Below, piece by piece: positions 44,874 to 58,000 of a DNA stretch of 64,000 bases. The stretch is from Dermanyssus gallinae (lineage: Eukaryota > Arthropoda > Arachnida > Mesostigmata > Dermanyssidae). Under the pieces are notes generated by a model. It was not told where the DNA came from, did not search any database, and was given only the letters and a program-made list of their open reading frames with translations. Position 1 is the stretch's first letter, and each line of letters opens with the position of its first letter. The translations under genes and the position numbers were made by a program. The stretch lies in NCBI GenBank assembly GCA_003439945.1, contig QVRM01001126.1, positions 729,067 to 793,066 of the forward strand, in the 5' to 3' direction.

Positions 44874-45164
44874 AAGCAACACTTTGTAAGGAGGATACAG
44901 GATGTATTTGGTATTGGTATATTTGGTACCGACGTCTGCGCTTCAATTAACCTTTGCATAAGCACGCAACAGTATAACTACCGAAGAACACAGCAGTATA
45001 ACTACCGCAATGACCACAGTTCAGAAGTGTGCCCCGAACGGAGGCACTACGCTTCCACGTTGTATGTCAAGCTTCGGACGTCGTTCAAAAAGGATGACGG
45101 ACTGTTATCACCGGATGACAGGTTTAACAAAGTGCCAACGTTGCGAATCAGCTCCGACACGTGA
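44874..45164 (+). CDS. Candidate terminal coding exon, unknown protein
   Basis: 97 codons are open after an in-frame stop and end at TGA (45,162-45,164), with AATAAA 87 bp later. The first part repeats the words TQQYNYRR and TQQYNYRN. The rest (SSEVCPERRHYASTLYVKL, then KKDDGLLSPDDRFNKVPTL) has charged, coding-like composition and G/C-ending codons. No ATG opens it, so it would be an internal-to-last exon. AG acceptors precede each repeat. No family is recognised. Confidence 0.35.
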   Translation, partial: KQHFVRRIQDVFGIGIFGTDVCASINLCISTQQYNYRRTQQYNYRNDHSSEVCPERRHYASTLYVKLRTSFKKDDGLLSPDDRFNKVPTLRISSDT

Positions 45165-45250
45165 AGGTCACAATACACGCTCGCTAGGCACGCTAGGCTT
45201 AGCTAATCCTTCGTGATATGTGCGACATATTCATAATGTATTATACGCAA

Positions 45251-45256
45251 AATAAA
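45251..45256 (+). promoter_or_regulatory. Candidate poly(A) signal
   Basis: AATAAA downstream of the candidate terminal exon. The motif is frequent in AT-rich DNA, so the support is contextual only. Confidence 0.3.
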
Positions 45257-45299
45257 CCTTTATAAACTACCACAGTACTGCATGGGTTAACCTTTACAA

Positions 45300-46740
45300 G
45301 GTTAAACCCTAAATACTCGTATAGCCATGGCCATGGCTAGATTTTACACCAGCGACATAGTACAATGGTTACAACATAACACATTTCACACAAAAATCAT
45401 TTTCGATGTTGACACTGGAATGCCTAAGTACCATAAAGCGTTCTATTCAACATCACCCATGGGTCAGAGACCATCTGGCCAGCGACGGACAATGAGCCTG
45501 AGCATGGCCGCTAGAACTCCTACCTTAAATGTAGTATGTAGTTCGACGTAACGATCCATTGGCGGTTGAAACGAGTGGAAACGGGGTCTCTGTGGACATA
45601 GCACCTCACAACATTTCATAAGTCGGAATTCGTAGCATGTAAAGTATATTTACGCTATATGCAGAGTATACATCACCCAAATCAGTCTAGACAACAACGC
45701 ATCACTCCGTATGATTTTGGCTCTCCCTTAAATTAGGCTTCGTGTGATCGTCGTTTGATTGGCATATACGTCACAACGGCTGTATTTAATTACCAGCAGT
45801 CAATTATTATTAGTCTGATACGTTCGCCGTTCAATATATATTTTGTCAACATCACACCCACGACTTGCGGTGTTTTACCAACCTTATCTTTGGTCTATTT
45901 GATTAGTGATTTATTTGGTTTGTTCGAAACACCAAACTGCTTCTACTACTTGATGTTACATCAACAGCCCAAGTGGGCCTACTTGGATACTTAAGCAATG
46001 CTACCATTTCGCCTATGCCGGTCGGACGAGTCTCGCTGAGCACCGGGTGCTAAGCGCTCCATTCAGCTTTGAGGGATATATCTATTCAAACTGCTATCCA
46101 CGTTGCATCGCCCCGGTGCAATAATGGCAGCGGCTGTTATTGTTTATATAACACAAACGTTATGTATATATATATTCTTTTTTTAAAGGAGAGTTGAAAT
46201 AAACGACGTTGTTAATATTGCATTCAGAGATAATTTAACTTGCCGCGCGCGTGACTGTGATGAAGTTTGTGATATGTTCAATCCTCTTTTTTAATAGAGG
46301 TGACTTTGTGTTAAAATACATAAATCACCAGGCCAAAAAGAGGAGGGCACAGAGAACCAATGGGAAGTAAGCGTTTGCACTGTATCACGTTTAGGAGGTC
46401 GGGTGTACTTGACATACGTAATTTATTCGGAACTTACTTATGACACGTTTTCTACCTACCTAAAGATTGCCTACTAGCACAAGCAGGATAAGCAGGAAAA
46501 GTTAGGTAATTTTTGAAGTGAGATCAGAAAATTTGAACAGCATATATTGAATACACTTAACGATATTGCTTTTCGAGAAAAAAAACAAAAAACTACTGCT
46601 AATCTGATTCAATAGATGAACTTAATTAAACTTACCTATTAATAAAATAACCTTAAAATGCACACTCAGGCTGTAAGGCACCGTAAGATGGCACTCGGGA
46701 AGCTTTCGCCGGCGCTTCTCAGAGCTGCAATAATACACTG
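45300..46740. other. No recognisable gene
   Basis: AT-rich DNA with short chance frames (for example 45,755-45,994). No repeat family was matched. Confidence 0.5.
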
Positions 46741-46754
46741 TTCACTACTAATCG

Positions 46755-46757
<3 letters not shown>

Positions 46758-46804
<47 letters not shown>
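46758..46804. repeat. (TA)n microsatellite
   Basis: An uninterrupted TA tract. Confidence 0.95.
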
Positions 46805-46809
<5 letters not shown>

Positions 46810-47039
46810 ATCTTATGCTTGAGTATGCCAGCTGTCGCACATTACGGAGGTTCTGTCGAGAAAATCGAGCTTGTTCAAGCATTCGTAAATGTAATATCAT
46901 CACAAGGAGCCATATTTTCCCCTTCACAAAGCAGCAGAACGTTAATAAGAGCATTAGTCTTCATTTGGATCATTAATCTTGTCGCTGCTCTCTGTGCGAG
47001 AACGCACTAGAGAGGAGAAATGCAACCGCAAGTAAGTGA

Positions 47040-47112
47040 CAAAGCGGTGAGCTCGAGTGGCATGTCACTTGCGTGCTATTAGCAATTGCGGGTTCGATCC
47101 CGACACGGCCAT
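47040..47112 (+). repeat. tRNA-like element (SINE head or tRNA pseudogene)
   Basis: GGTGAGCTCGAGTGGC resembles an A box. About 35 nt later GCGGGTTCGATCCCG is an excellent B box / T-arm, followed by ACACGGCCA. The acceptor stem does not pair properly, so this is not an intact tRNA. Confidence 0.5.
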
Positions 47113-47533
47113 AATGCGTAAGATACTGACGGTTTGTTTTTCATTTAGCCGAGTATTTTCTAAAAAAAGACATATTTATTGCAAACGTTATTATTATGTT
47201 TCTGAAAGATTTTGGCTGGGAATTCACAAACCCAAAAAGCCACAATTCTGCCTGGGCTTGAAAGTTCAAACATGCAAAAGTACAGGTATATAAGTTTGCG
47301 AACTTTTCTTGATGTCAAAGCGATTGCGTTCTCTTACAATCGCGCATTTTATAACTTATACTGGGACAACCACCTTAAAATCACAGCTCAAACACGATGT
47401 TCTCATCGAGCTTAACCATACCTCTGAATTTTGAGCGAGATTTTACGAACGCCCTATATATGCTTGGTCTAGTAATATTAAAAATACAAATATTCTTATG
47501 AAATGCTCATATGTATTTATATTTGCGTACATA

Positions 47534-48240
47534 TTAGATTGGCCTTAAAGTAGCTCGTTTTGATGAGTTCTGTTGGAATGGACAGCGAAAAGTTACAATT
47601 ACGGGCGGCAATTTTGTATGGCTTCTGTCTAAAATGTTTGGAGCGTTTTCAGCTAGGACAGCATTTCAATGACCTGGTGCTACAATCGGTTTGCCAAGTT
47701 CCGTTCAGGCAACTTAAGCTTTCAGGATAAACCCCGTTCTGGTAGGCCTGTTACACTCGAAGAAGACGGCTTGCGCAAAACTGTGAAACAGAATTCCCGA
47801 GAGACTTCGCGTGAATTAGCCATGGACTTCGGAGTAAGTCACACAGCGATCGCCACTTGCCTTGGCGCTTATGGTTTTGTGTCAAAGTTAAGCCAATGGG
47901 TACTTCATGATTTGAACTAGCGCGACAAACTAGAGGGCCTAGCAGAATGCTCTTGTTGGCTTGCTAACGATGAGCGTCCGTTCTTGAATTAAATTGTTAC
48001 CTGTGGCCAAAAATAGGTCTTCTAGGACAATCTGAAATGAGGAAAAGCTTGGTGCGCCCAGGCCAACCTCCCCGGAAAACGCCAAAGACTGAGCTTTTGC
48101 CGCCTTCCAAACGACGATACACAGTTTCTAGTGATTAGGTGAAGGATGTCGTCTTTCACCATGTCACGACAAGATAATACCACAAGCAAGTAATCAGCCT
48201 CCACAAGATACCAAGCTTCGACCACCTACTATCCATGCAG
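47534..48240 (+). pseudogene. Dead mariner transposon (transposase N-terminal half)
   Basis: TA followed by TTAGATTGGCCTTAAAGT at 47,534 resembles mariner terminal inverted repeats. The transposase starts at the ATG at 47,578 (MDSEKLQLRAAILYGFCLK). A frameshift near 47,670 moves it to the frame RFAKFRSGNLSFQDKPRSGR, then RETSRELAMDFGVSHTAI (the helix-turn-helix linker region) and LSQWVLHDLN. Further on, IVTCGQK stands where IVTCDEKW is expected, so the first catalytic aspartate is glycine, and stops follow. The C-terminal half and the right terminal repeat were not recognised. Confidence 0.75.
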
Positions 48241-48373
48241 ATGCCTGCACAACTGTCTACAGCGAAAGAAATTTGCTCTTATTTTTTAGATTGATTAAAC
48301 AATTTTAGAAATCTACGATGGCAAGTATGCACGATGCATTCCGCCGGTTATTCTTTATCAAAATAAACCGTTT

Positions 48374-48398
48374 GAACCGGCTTGTCCTACGAACTGGC
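48374..48398 (+). repeat. Satellite-like 25-bp motif outside the array
   Basis: GAACCGGCTTGTCCTAC followed at exactly 17 nt by GAACTGGC. It matches the array words GAACCGGCTTGTTCTTA and GAACTGGC at 22 of 25 positions, 690 bp before the array starts. Confidence 0.5.
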
Positions 48399-49014
48399 GA
48401 ACTGTGAGAATAGGATGCAAATATCTGTGCCTAAATGTGCCGTGGTGTCGTCAGATGGCAGTTCGCCACTGTATACACTCGCTAACGATGCAATACTAGT
48501 AGTTAAATCTTTTCGTGATCTTGGTGTGATTGTAACCCCCAAATTAGACTTCTCTCAACATATTACTGCCACCGTTGCTTCTGCTTCACAACTATGTAAT
48601 ACCATATTTAGATGCTTCATTTTAAAAAATCCTGATTTCTATGTGACTTTGTACAGAAGTCTAGTATTACCCAAATTCCTCTACTGCAGCCAGATTTGGG
48701 CTCCTTATTTGGCAAAAGATATAAATGCCATTGAGAGGGTACAGGCCAAATTTATCAGACGGATATCGAAAAGATGTAATATTCCTCGTGAAAGCGTATC
48801 TCTTGTGCCAATACGTACATTACACGCACGAGGTGATCTATCGCTGTATAAAAAATTGTGTTGTCTCGGGACTGACCAGATCATGTTTAAACATATAAAT
48901 AATGGACTGCGAAGTGGTGTGAATGTTAGATCACTGGAAGTTGCGCGCTCAGTGAAGATAAACAACACATTCTCGTGGAGAGATCCACGAAGTCTGCGAA
49001 GTCGACAGACCTGA
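48382..49014 (+). pseudogene. CR1/jockey-like RT, C-terminal fragment with open frame
   Basis: A 210-codon frame with no proper start, so 5'-truncated. It begins after the YADD region with ENRMQISVPKC ('N.M..N..KC' block). Then come FRDLGVIVTPKLDFSQHI, LYRSLVLPKFLYCSQIWAPY and IERVQAKFIRRISKR, the standard post-palm blocks of CR1/jockey-type RTs. No internal stop, so it is younger than most relics here. The 17-bp satellite starts about 70 bp after its stop codon. Confidence 0.75.
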
Positions 49015-49087
49015 TGTATGTTCTAATTATATTCAGAGGTTAAATATTTTGTTAAAAACAATGTATACTTAGGCATATATGACCCTT

Positions 49088-52000
49088 GACCGGCTCGTTC
49101 TTAGAACCGGCTCGTTCTTAGAACCGGCTCGTTCTTAGAACCGGCTCGTTCTTAGAACCGGCTCGTTCTTAGAACCGGCTCGTTCTTAAACCGGCTCGTT
49201 CTTAAAACCGGCTCGTTCTTAAAACCGGCTCGCTCTTAAAACCGGCTTGTTCTTAAAACCGGCTCGTTCTTAGAACCGGCTCGTTCTTAGAACCGGCTCG
49301 TTCTTAGAACCGGCTCGTTCTTAGAACCGGCTCGTTCTTAAAACCGGCTCGCTCTTAAAACCGGCTCGTTCTTAAAACCGGCTCGTTCTTAAAACCGGCT
49401 CGTTCTTAAAACCGGCTCGTTCTTAGAACCGGCTCGTTCTTAGTACCGGCTCGTTCTTAGAACCGGCTCGTTCTTGAACCGGCTCATTCTTAAAACCGGC
49501 TCGCTCTTAAAACCGGTTCGTTCTTAGAACCGGCTCGTTCTTAGAACCGGCTCGTTCTTAAAACCGGCTCGTTTTTAGAACCGGCTCACTCTTAGAACCG
49601 GCTCACTCCTATAACCGGCTTGTTCTAAGAACCGGCTCGTTTTAAGAACCGGCTCGTTCTAACAACTGGCTCGTTCCTAGAACCGGCTCGTTCCTAGAAC
49701 CGGCTTGCTCTTAGAACCGGCTCGCTCTTAGAACCGGCTCGCTCTTAGAACCGGCTCGCTCTTAGAACCGGCTCGCTCTTAGAACCGGCTCGCTCTTAGA
49801 ACCGGCTCGTTTTTAGAACTGGCTCGCTCTTAAAACCGGCTCGTTCTTAGAACCGGCTCGTTCTTAGAACCGGCTCGTTCTTAGAACCGGCTCGCTCTTA
49901 GAACCGGCTCGCTCTTAGAACCGGCTCGTTTTTAGAACTGGCTCGCTCTTAAAACCGGCTCGTTCTTAGAACCTGCTCGTTCTTAGAACCGGCTCGTTCT
50001 TAGAACCGGCTCGTTCTTAGAACCGGCTCGTTCTTAGAACCGGCTCGTTCTTAGAACCGGCTCGTTCTTAAAACCGGCTCGTTCTTAAAACCGGCTCGCT
50101 CTTAGAACCGGCTCGCTCTTAGAACCGGCTCGTTCCTAAAACTGGCTCGGTCTTAAAACTGGCTTGTTCTTAGAACCGGCTTGTTCTTTGAACCGGCTTG
50201 TTCTTCGAACCGGCTTGTTCTTAGAACCGGCTCGTTCTTAGAACCGGCTCGTTCTTAGAACCGGCTCGTTCTTAGAACCGGCTCGTTCTTAGAACCGGCT
50301 CGTTCTTAGAACCGGCTCGTTCTTAAAACCGGCTCGTTCTTAGAACCGGCTCGTTCTTAAAACCGGCTCGTTCTTAAAACCGGCTCGCTCTTAAAACCGG
50401 CTCGTTCTTAGAACCGGCTCGTTCTTAGAACCGGCTCGTTCTTAAAACCGGCTCGCTCTTAAAACCGGTTCGTTCTTAGAACCGGCTCGTTCTTAGAACT
50501 GGCTTGTTCTTAGAACCGGCTCGTTCTTAGAACCGGCTCGTTCTTAGAACCGGCTCGTTCTTAAAACCGGCTCGTTCTTAAAACCGGCTCGTTCTTAAAA
50601 CCGGCTCGTTCTTAAAACCGGCTCGTTCTTAAAACCGGCTCGTTCTTAAAACCGGCACGCTCTTAAAACCGGCTCGTTCTTAGAACCGGCACGCTCTTAA
50701 AACCGGCTCGTTCTTAGAACCGGCTCGTTCTTAGAACCGGCTCGTTCTTAGAACCGGCTCGTTCTTAGAACCGGCTCGTTCTTAGAACCGGCTCGTTCTT
50801 AGAACCGGCTCGTTCTTAGAACCGGCTCGTTCTTAGAACCGGCTCGTTCTTAGGACCGGCTCGCTCTTAAAACCGGCTCGTTCTTAGAACCGGCTCGCTC
50901 TTAAAACCGGCTCGTTCTTAGAACCGGCTCGTTCTTAGAACCGGCTCGTTCTTAGAACCGGCTCGTTCTTAGAACCGGCTCGCTCTTAAAACCGGCTCGC
51001 TCTTAAAACCGGCTCGTTCTTAAAACCGGCTCGCTCTTTAGACCGGCTCGCTCTTAAAACCGGCTCGTTCTTAAAACCGGCTCGTTCTTTAGACCGGCTC
51101 GCTCTTAAAACCGGCTCGTTCTTAAAACCGGCTCGTTCTTAGAACCGGCTCGTTCTTAGAACCGGCTCGTTCTTAGAACCGACTCGTTCTTAGAACCGGC
51201 TCACTCTTAGAACCGGCTCACTCCTATAACCGGCTTGTTCTAAGAACCGGCTCGTTCTAACAACCGGCTCGTTTTAAGAACCGGCTCGTTCTAACAACCG
51301 GCTCGTTCCTAGAACCGGCTCGTTCCTAGAACCGGCTTGCTCTTAGAACCGGCTCACTCTTAGAACCGGCTCGGTCTTAGAACCGGCTCGCTCTTAGAAC
51401 CGGCTCGTTTTTAGAACTGGCTCGCTCTTAAAACCGGCTCGTTCTTAGAACCGGCTCGTTCTTATAACCGGCTCGTTCTTAGAACCGGCTCGTTCTTAAA
51501 ACCGGCTCGCTCTTAGAACCGGCTCGCTCTTAGAACCGGCTCGCTCTTAGAACCGACTCGTTCTTAGAACTGGCTCGTTCTTAAAACTGGCTCGGTCTTA
51601 AAACTGGCTCGGTCTTAAAACTGGCTTGTTCTTAGAACCGGCTCGTTCTTAGAACCGGCTCGTTCTTAGAACCGGCTCGTTCTTAGAACCGGCTCGTTCT
51701 TAGAACCGGCTTGTTCTTAGAACCGGCTTGTTCTTAGAACCGGCTTGTTCTTAGAACCGGCTTGTTCTTAGAACCGGCTTGTTCTTAGAACCGGCTTGTT
51801 CTTAGAACCGGCTCGTTCTTAGAACCGGCTCGTTCTTAAAACCGGCTTATTCTTCGAACCGGCTTGTTCTTTGAACCGGCTTGTTCTTAGAACCGGCTTG
51901 TTCTTAGAACCGGCTTGTTCTTAGAACCGGCTTGTTCTTAGAACCGGCTCGTTCTTCGAACCGGCTTGTTCTTCGAACCGGCTCGCTCTTAGAACCAGCT

Positions 52001-55000
52001 CGTTCTTAGAACTGGCTCGTTATTAAAACTGGCTCGTTCTTAAAACTGGCTCGCTCTTAGAACCGGCTCGCTCTTAGAACCGGCTCGCTCTTACAACCGG
52101 CTCGCTCTTAGAACCGGCTCGCTCTTAGAACCGGCTCGTTCTTAAAACTGGCTCGCTCTTAGAACCGGCTCGTTCTTAGAACCGGCTAATTCTTAGAACC
52201 GACTAGTTCTTAGAACCGGCTCGTTCTTAGAACCGACTCGTTCTTAAAACTGGCTCGCTCTTAGAACCGGCTCGTTCTTAGAACCGGCTCGTTCTTAGAA
52301 CCGGCTCGTTCTTAGAACCGGCTCGTTCTTAAAACTGGCTCGCTCTTAAAACGGCTCGCTCTTAAAACCGGCTCGTTCTTAGAACCGGCTCGTTCTTAGA
52401 ACCGGCTCGTTCTCAAAACCGGCTCGCTCTTAAAACCGGTTCGTTCTTAGAACCGGCTCGTTCTTAGAACCGGCTCTTTCTTAGAACCGGCTCGTTCTTA
52501 GAACCGGCTCGTTCTTAGAACCGGCTCGTTCTTAGAACCGGCTCGTTCTTAGAACCGGCTCGTTCTTAGAACCGGCTCGTTCTTAGAACCGGCTCGTTCT
52601 TAAAACCGGCTCGTTCTTAAAACCGGCTTGCTCTTAAAACCGGCTCGTTCTTACAACCGGCTCGTTCTTAGAACCGACTCGTTCTTAGAACCGGCTCGTT
52701 CTTAGAACCGGCTCGTTCTTAAAACCGGCTCGTTCTTAGAACCGGCTTGTTCTTAGAACCGGCTCACTCTTAGAACTGGCTCACTCCTATAACCGGCTTG
52801 TTCTAAGAACCGGCTTCTTCTAAGAACCGGCTCGTTCTAAGAACCGGCTCGTTTTAAGAACCAGCTCGTTCTAACAACCGGCTCGTTCCTAGAACCGGCT
52901 TGCTCTTAAAACTGGCTCGCTCTTAGAACCGGCTTGCTCTTAGAACCGGCTCGTTTTTAGAACTGGCTCGCTCTTAAAACCGGCTCGTTCTTAGAACCGG
53001 CTCGTTCTTAGAACCGGCTCGTTCTTAAAACCGGCTCGCTCTTAGAACCGGCTCGCTCTTAAAACCGGCTCGCTCTTAGAACCGGCTCGTTCTTAGAACT
53101 GGCTCGTTCTTAGAACTGGCTCGTTCTTAAAACTGGCTCAGTCTTAAAACTGGCTTGTTCTTAGAACCGGCTCGTTCTTAGAACCGGCTCGTTCTTAGAA
53201 CCGGCTCGTTCTTAGAACCGGCTCGTTCTTAGAACCGGCTTGTTCTTAGAACCGGCTTGTTCTTAGAACCGGCTTGTTCTTAGAACCGGCTCGTTCTTAG
53301 AACCGGCTTATTCTTCGAACCGGCTTGTTCTTTGAACCGGCTCGTTCTTAAAACCGACTCGTTCTTAGAACCGGCTCGTTCTTAGAACCGGCTCGTTCTT
53401 AGAACCGGCTCGTTCTTAAAACCGGCTCGTTCTTAAAACCGGCTCGTTCTTAAAACCGGCTCGTTCTTAAAACCGGCTCGCTCTTAAAACCGGCTCGTTC
53501 TTAGAACCGGCTCGTTCTTAGAACCGGCTTGTTCTTAGAACTGGCTCAGTCTTAGAACCGGCTCGTTCTTAGAACCGGCTCAGTCTTAGAACCGGCTCGT
53601 TCTTAGAACCGGCTCGTTCTTAGAACCGGCTCGTTCTTAGAACCGGCTCGTTCTTAAAACCGGCTCGTTCTTAAAACCGGCTCGCTCTTAAAACCGGCTC
53701 GTTCTTAGAACCGGCTCGTTCTTAGAACCGGCTCGTTCTTAGAACCGGCTCGTTCTTAAAACCGGCTCGTTCTTAGAACCGGCTCGTTCTTAGAACCGGC
53801 TCGTTCTTAGAACCGGCTCGTTCTTAGAACCGGCTCGTTCTTAGAACCGGCTCGTTCTTAGAACCGGCTCGTTCTTAAAACCGGCTCGTTCTTAAAACCG
53901 GCTCGTTCTTAAAACCGGCTCGCTCTTAAAACCGGCTCGTTCTTAGAACCGGCTCGTTCTTAGAACTGGCTCGTTCTTAAAACTGGCTCGTTCTTAAAAC
54001 CGGCTCGCTCTTAGAACCGGCTCGCTCTCAGAACCGGCTCGCTCTTACAACCGGCTCGCTTTTAGAACCGGCTCGCTCTTAGAACCGGCTCGTTCTTAAA
54101 ACTGGCTCGCTCTTAGAACCGGCTCGTTCTTAAAACTGGCTCGCTCTTAAAACCGGCTTGTTCTTAGAACCGGCTCGTTCTTAGAACCGGCTCGTTCTTA
54201 GAACCGGCTCTTTCTTAGAACCGGCTCGTTCTTAGAACCGGCTCGTTCTTAGAACCGGCTCGTTCTTAGAACCGGCTCGTTCTTAGAACCGGCTCGTTCT
54301 TAGAACCGGCTCGTTCTTAGAACCGGCTCGTTCTTAGAACCGGCTCGTTCTTAAAACCGGCTCGTTCTTAAAACCGGCTTGCTCTTAAAACCGGCTCGTT
54401 CTTACAACCGGCTCGTTCTTAGAACCGGCTCGTTCTTAGAACCGGCTCGTTCTTAAAACCGGCTCGTTCTTAGAACCGGCTTGTTCTTAGAACCGGCTCA
54501 CTCTTAGAACTGGCTCACTCCTATAACCGGCTTGTTCTAAGAACCGGCTCGTTCTAAGAACCGGCTCGTTTTAAGAACCAGCTCGTTCTAACAACCGGCT
54601 CGTTCCTAGAACCGGCTTGCTCTTAGAACTGGCTCGCTCTTAGAACCGGCTTGCTCTTAGAACCGGCTCGTTTTTAGAACTGGCTCGCTCTTAAAACCGG
54701 CTCGTTCTTAGAACCGGCTCGTTCTTAAAACCGGCTCGCTCTTAGAACCGGCTCGCTCTTAAAACCGGCTCGCTCTTAGAACCGGCTCGTTCTTAGAACT
54801 GGCTCGTTCTTAAAACTGGCTCGGTCTTAAAACTGGCTTGTTCTTAGAACCGGCTCGTTCTTAGAACCGGCTCGTTCTTAGAACCGGCTCGTTCTTAGAA
54901 CCGGCTCGTTCTTAGAACCGGCTCGTTCTTTGAACCGGCTTGTTCTTCGAACCGGCTTGTTCTTAGAACCGGCTTGTTCTTAAAACCGGCTTGGTCTTAG

Positions 55001-58000
55001 AACCGGCTTGTTCTTAGAACCGGCTTGTTCTTAGAACCGGCTCGTTCTTAGAACCGGCTTATTCTTCGAACCGGCTTATTCTTTGAACCGGCTTATTCTT
55101 TGAACCGGCTTGTTCTTTGAACCGGCTTGTTCTTAGAACCGGCTTGTTCTTAGAACCGGCTCGTTCTTAGAACCGGCTCGTTCTTCAAACCGGCTTGTTC
55201 TTCGAATCGGCTCGCTCTTAGAACCAGCTCGTTCTTAGAACCAGCTCGTTCTTAAAACTGGCTCGTTCTTATAACTGGCTCGTTCTTATAACCGGCTCGC
55301 TCTTAGAACCGGCTCGCTCTCAGAACCAGCTCGTTCTTAGAACTGGCTCGTTCTTAAAACTGGCTCGTTCTTAAAACCGGCTCGCTCTTAGAATCGGCTC
55401 GCTCTCAGAACCGGCTCGCTCTTACAACCGGCTCGCTTTCAGAACCGGCTCGCTCTTAGAACCGGCTCGTTCTTAAAACTGGCTCGCTCTTAGAACCGGC
55501 TCGTTCTTAAAACTGGCTCGTTCTTAAAACTGGCTCGCTCTTACAACCGGCTAATTCTTAGAACCGGCTCGTTCTTAGAACCGGTTCGTTCTTAGAACCG
55601 GCTCGTTCTTAGAACCGGCTCTTTCTTAGAACCGGCTCGTTCTTAGAACCGGCTCGTTCTTAGAACCGGCTCGTTCTTAGAACCGGCTCGTTCTTAGAAC
55701 CGGCTCGTTCTTAGAACCGGCTCGTTCTTAGAACCGGCTCGTTCTTAGAACCGGCTCGTTCTTAGAACCGGCTCGTTCTTAGAACCGGCTCGTTCTTAGA
55801 ACCGGCTCGTTCTTAAAACCGGCTCGTTCTTAAAACCGGCTTGCTCTTAAAACCGGCTCGTTCTTACAACCGGCTCGTTCTTAGAACCGGCTCGTTCTTA
55901 GAACCGGCTCGTTCTTAGAACCGGCTCGTTCTTAGAACCGGCTTGTTCTTAGAACTGGCTCAGTCTTAGAACCGGCTCGTTCTTAGAACCGGCTCGTTCT
56001 TAAAACCGGCTCGTTCTTAAAACCGGCTCGTTCTTAAAACCGGCTCGTTCTTAAAACCGGCTCGTTCTTAAAACCGGCTCGCTCTTAAAACCGGCTCGTT
56101 CTTAGAACCGGCTCGTTCTTAGAACCGGCTCGTTCTTAAAACCGGCTCGTTCTTAGAACCGGCTCGTTCTTAGAACCGGCTCGTTCTTAGAACCGGCTCG
56201 TTCTTACAACCGGCTCGTTCTTAAAACCGGCTCGCTCTTAAAACCGGCTCGTTCTTAGAACCGGCTCGTTCTTAGAACTGGCTCGTTCTTAAAACTGGCT
56301 CGTTCTTAAAACCGGCTCGCTCTTAGAACCGGCTCGCTCTCAGAACCGGCTCGCTCTTACAACCGGCTCGCTTTTAGAACCGGCTCGCTCTTAGAACCGG
56401 CTCGCTCTTAGAACCGGCTCGTTCTTAAAACTGGCTCGCTCTTAGAACCGGCTCGTTCTTAAAACTGGCTCGCTCTTAAAACCGGCTTGTTCTTAGAACC
56501 GGCTCGTTCTTAGAACCGGTTCGTTCTTAGAACCGGCTCGTTCTTAGAACCGGCTCTTTCTTAGAACCGGCTCGTTCTTAGAACCGGCTCGTTCTTAGAA
56601 CCGGCTCGTTCTTAGAACCGGCTCGTTCTTAGAACCGGCTCGTTCTTAGAACCGGCTCGTTCTTAAAACCGGCTCGTTCTTAGAACCGGCTTGTTCTTAG
56701 AACCGGCTCACTCTTAGAACTGGCTCACTCCTATAACCGGCTTGTTCTAAGAACCGGCTTCTTCTAAGAACCGGCTCGTTCTAAGAACCGGCTCGTTTTA
56801 AGAACCAGCTCGTTCTAACAACCGGCTCGTTCCTAGAACCGGCTTGCTCTTAAAACTGGCTCGCTCTTAGAACCGGCTTGCTCTTAGAACCGGCTCGTTT
56901 TTAGAACTGGCTCGCTCTTAAAACCGGCTCGTTCTTAGAACCGGCTCGTTCTTAGAACCGGCTCGTTCTTAAAACCGGCTCGCTCTTAGAACCGGCTCGC
57001 TCTTAAAACCGGCTCGCTCTTAGAACCGGCTCGTTCTTAGAACTGGCTCGTTCTTAAAACTGGCTCGGTCTTAAAACTGGCTTGTTCTTAGAACCGGCTC
57101 GTTCTTAGAACCGGCTCGTTCTTAGAACCGGCTCGTTCTTAGAACCGGCTCGTTCTTAGAACCGGCTCGTTCTTAGAACCGGCTTGTTCTTAGAACCGGC
57201 TTGTTCTTAGAACCGGCTTGTTCTTAGAACCGGCTTGTTCTTAGAACCGGCTTGTTCTTAGAACCGGCTCGTTCTTAGAACCGGCTTATTCTTCGAACCG
57301 GCTTGTTCTTTGAACCGGCTTGTTCTTCGAACCGGCTTGTTCTTAGAACCGGCTTGTTCTTAAAACCGGCTTGTTCTTAGAACCGGCTTGTTCTTAGAAC
57401 CGGCTTGTTCTTAGAACCGGCTCGTTCTTAGAACCGGCTTATTCTTCGAACCGGCTTGTTCTTAGAACCGGCTTGTTCTTAGAACCGGCTTGTTCTTAGA
57501 ACCGGCTCGTTCTTAGAACCGGCTTATTCTTCGAACCGGCTTATTCTTTGAACCGGCTTATTCTTTGAACCGGCTTGTTCTTTGAACCGGCTTGTTCTTA
57601 GAACCGGCTTGTTCTTAGAACCGGCTCGTTCTTAGAATCGGCTCGTTCTTCAAACCGGCTTGTTCTTCGAACCGGCTCGCTCTTAGAACCAGCTCGTTCT
57701 TAGAACCAGCTCGTTCTTAAAACTGGCTCGTTCTTATAACTGGCTCGTTCTTATAACCGGCTCGCTCTTAGAACCGGCTCGCTCTCAGAACCAGCTCGTT
57801 CTTAGAACTGGCTCGTTCTTAAAACTGGCTCGTTCTTAAAACCGGCTCGCTCTTAGAATCGGCTCGCTCTCAGAACCGGCTCGCTCTTACAACCGGCTCG
57901 CTTTCAGAACCGGCTCGCTCTTAGAACCGGCTCGTTCTTAAAACTGGCTCGCTCTTAGAACCGGCTCGTTCTTAAAACTGGCTCGTTCTTAAAACTGGCT

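Noticed and set aside
47040..47112. Functional tRNA gene
   Set aside because: The B box is good, but the acceptor stem does not pair and no clear anticodon arm forms.
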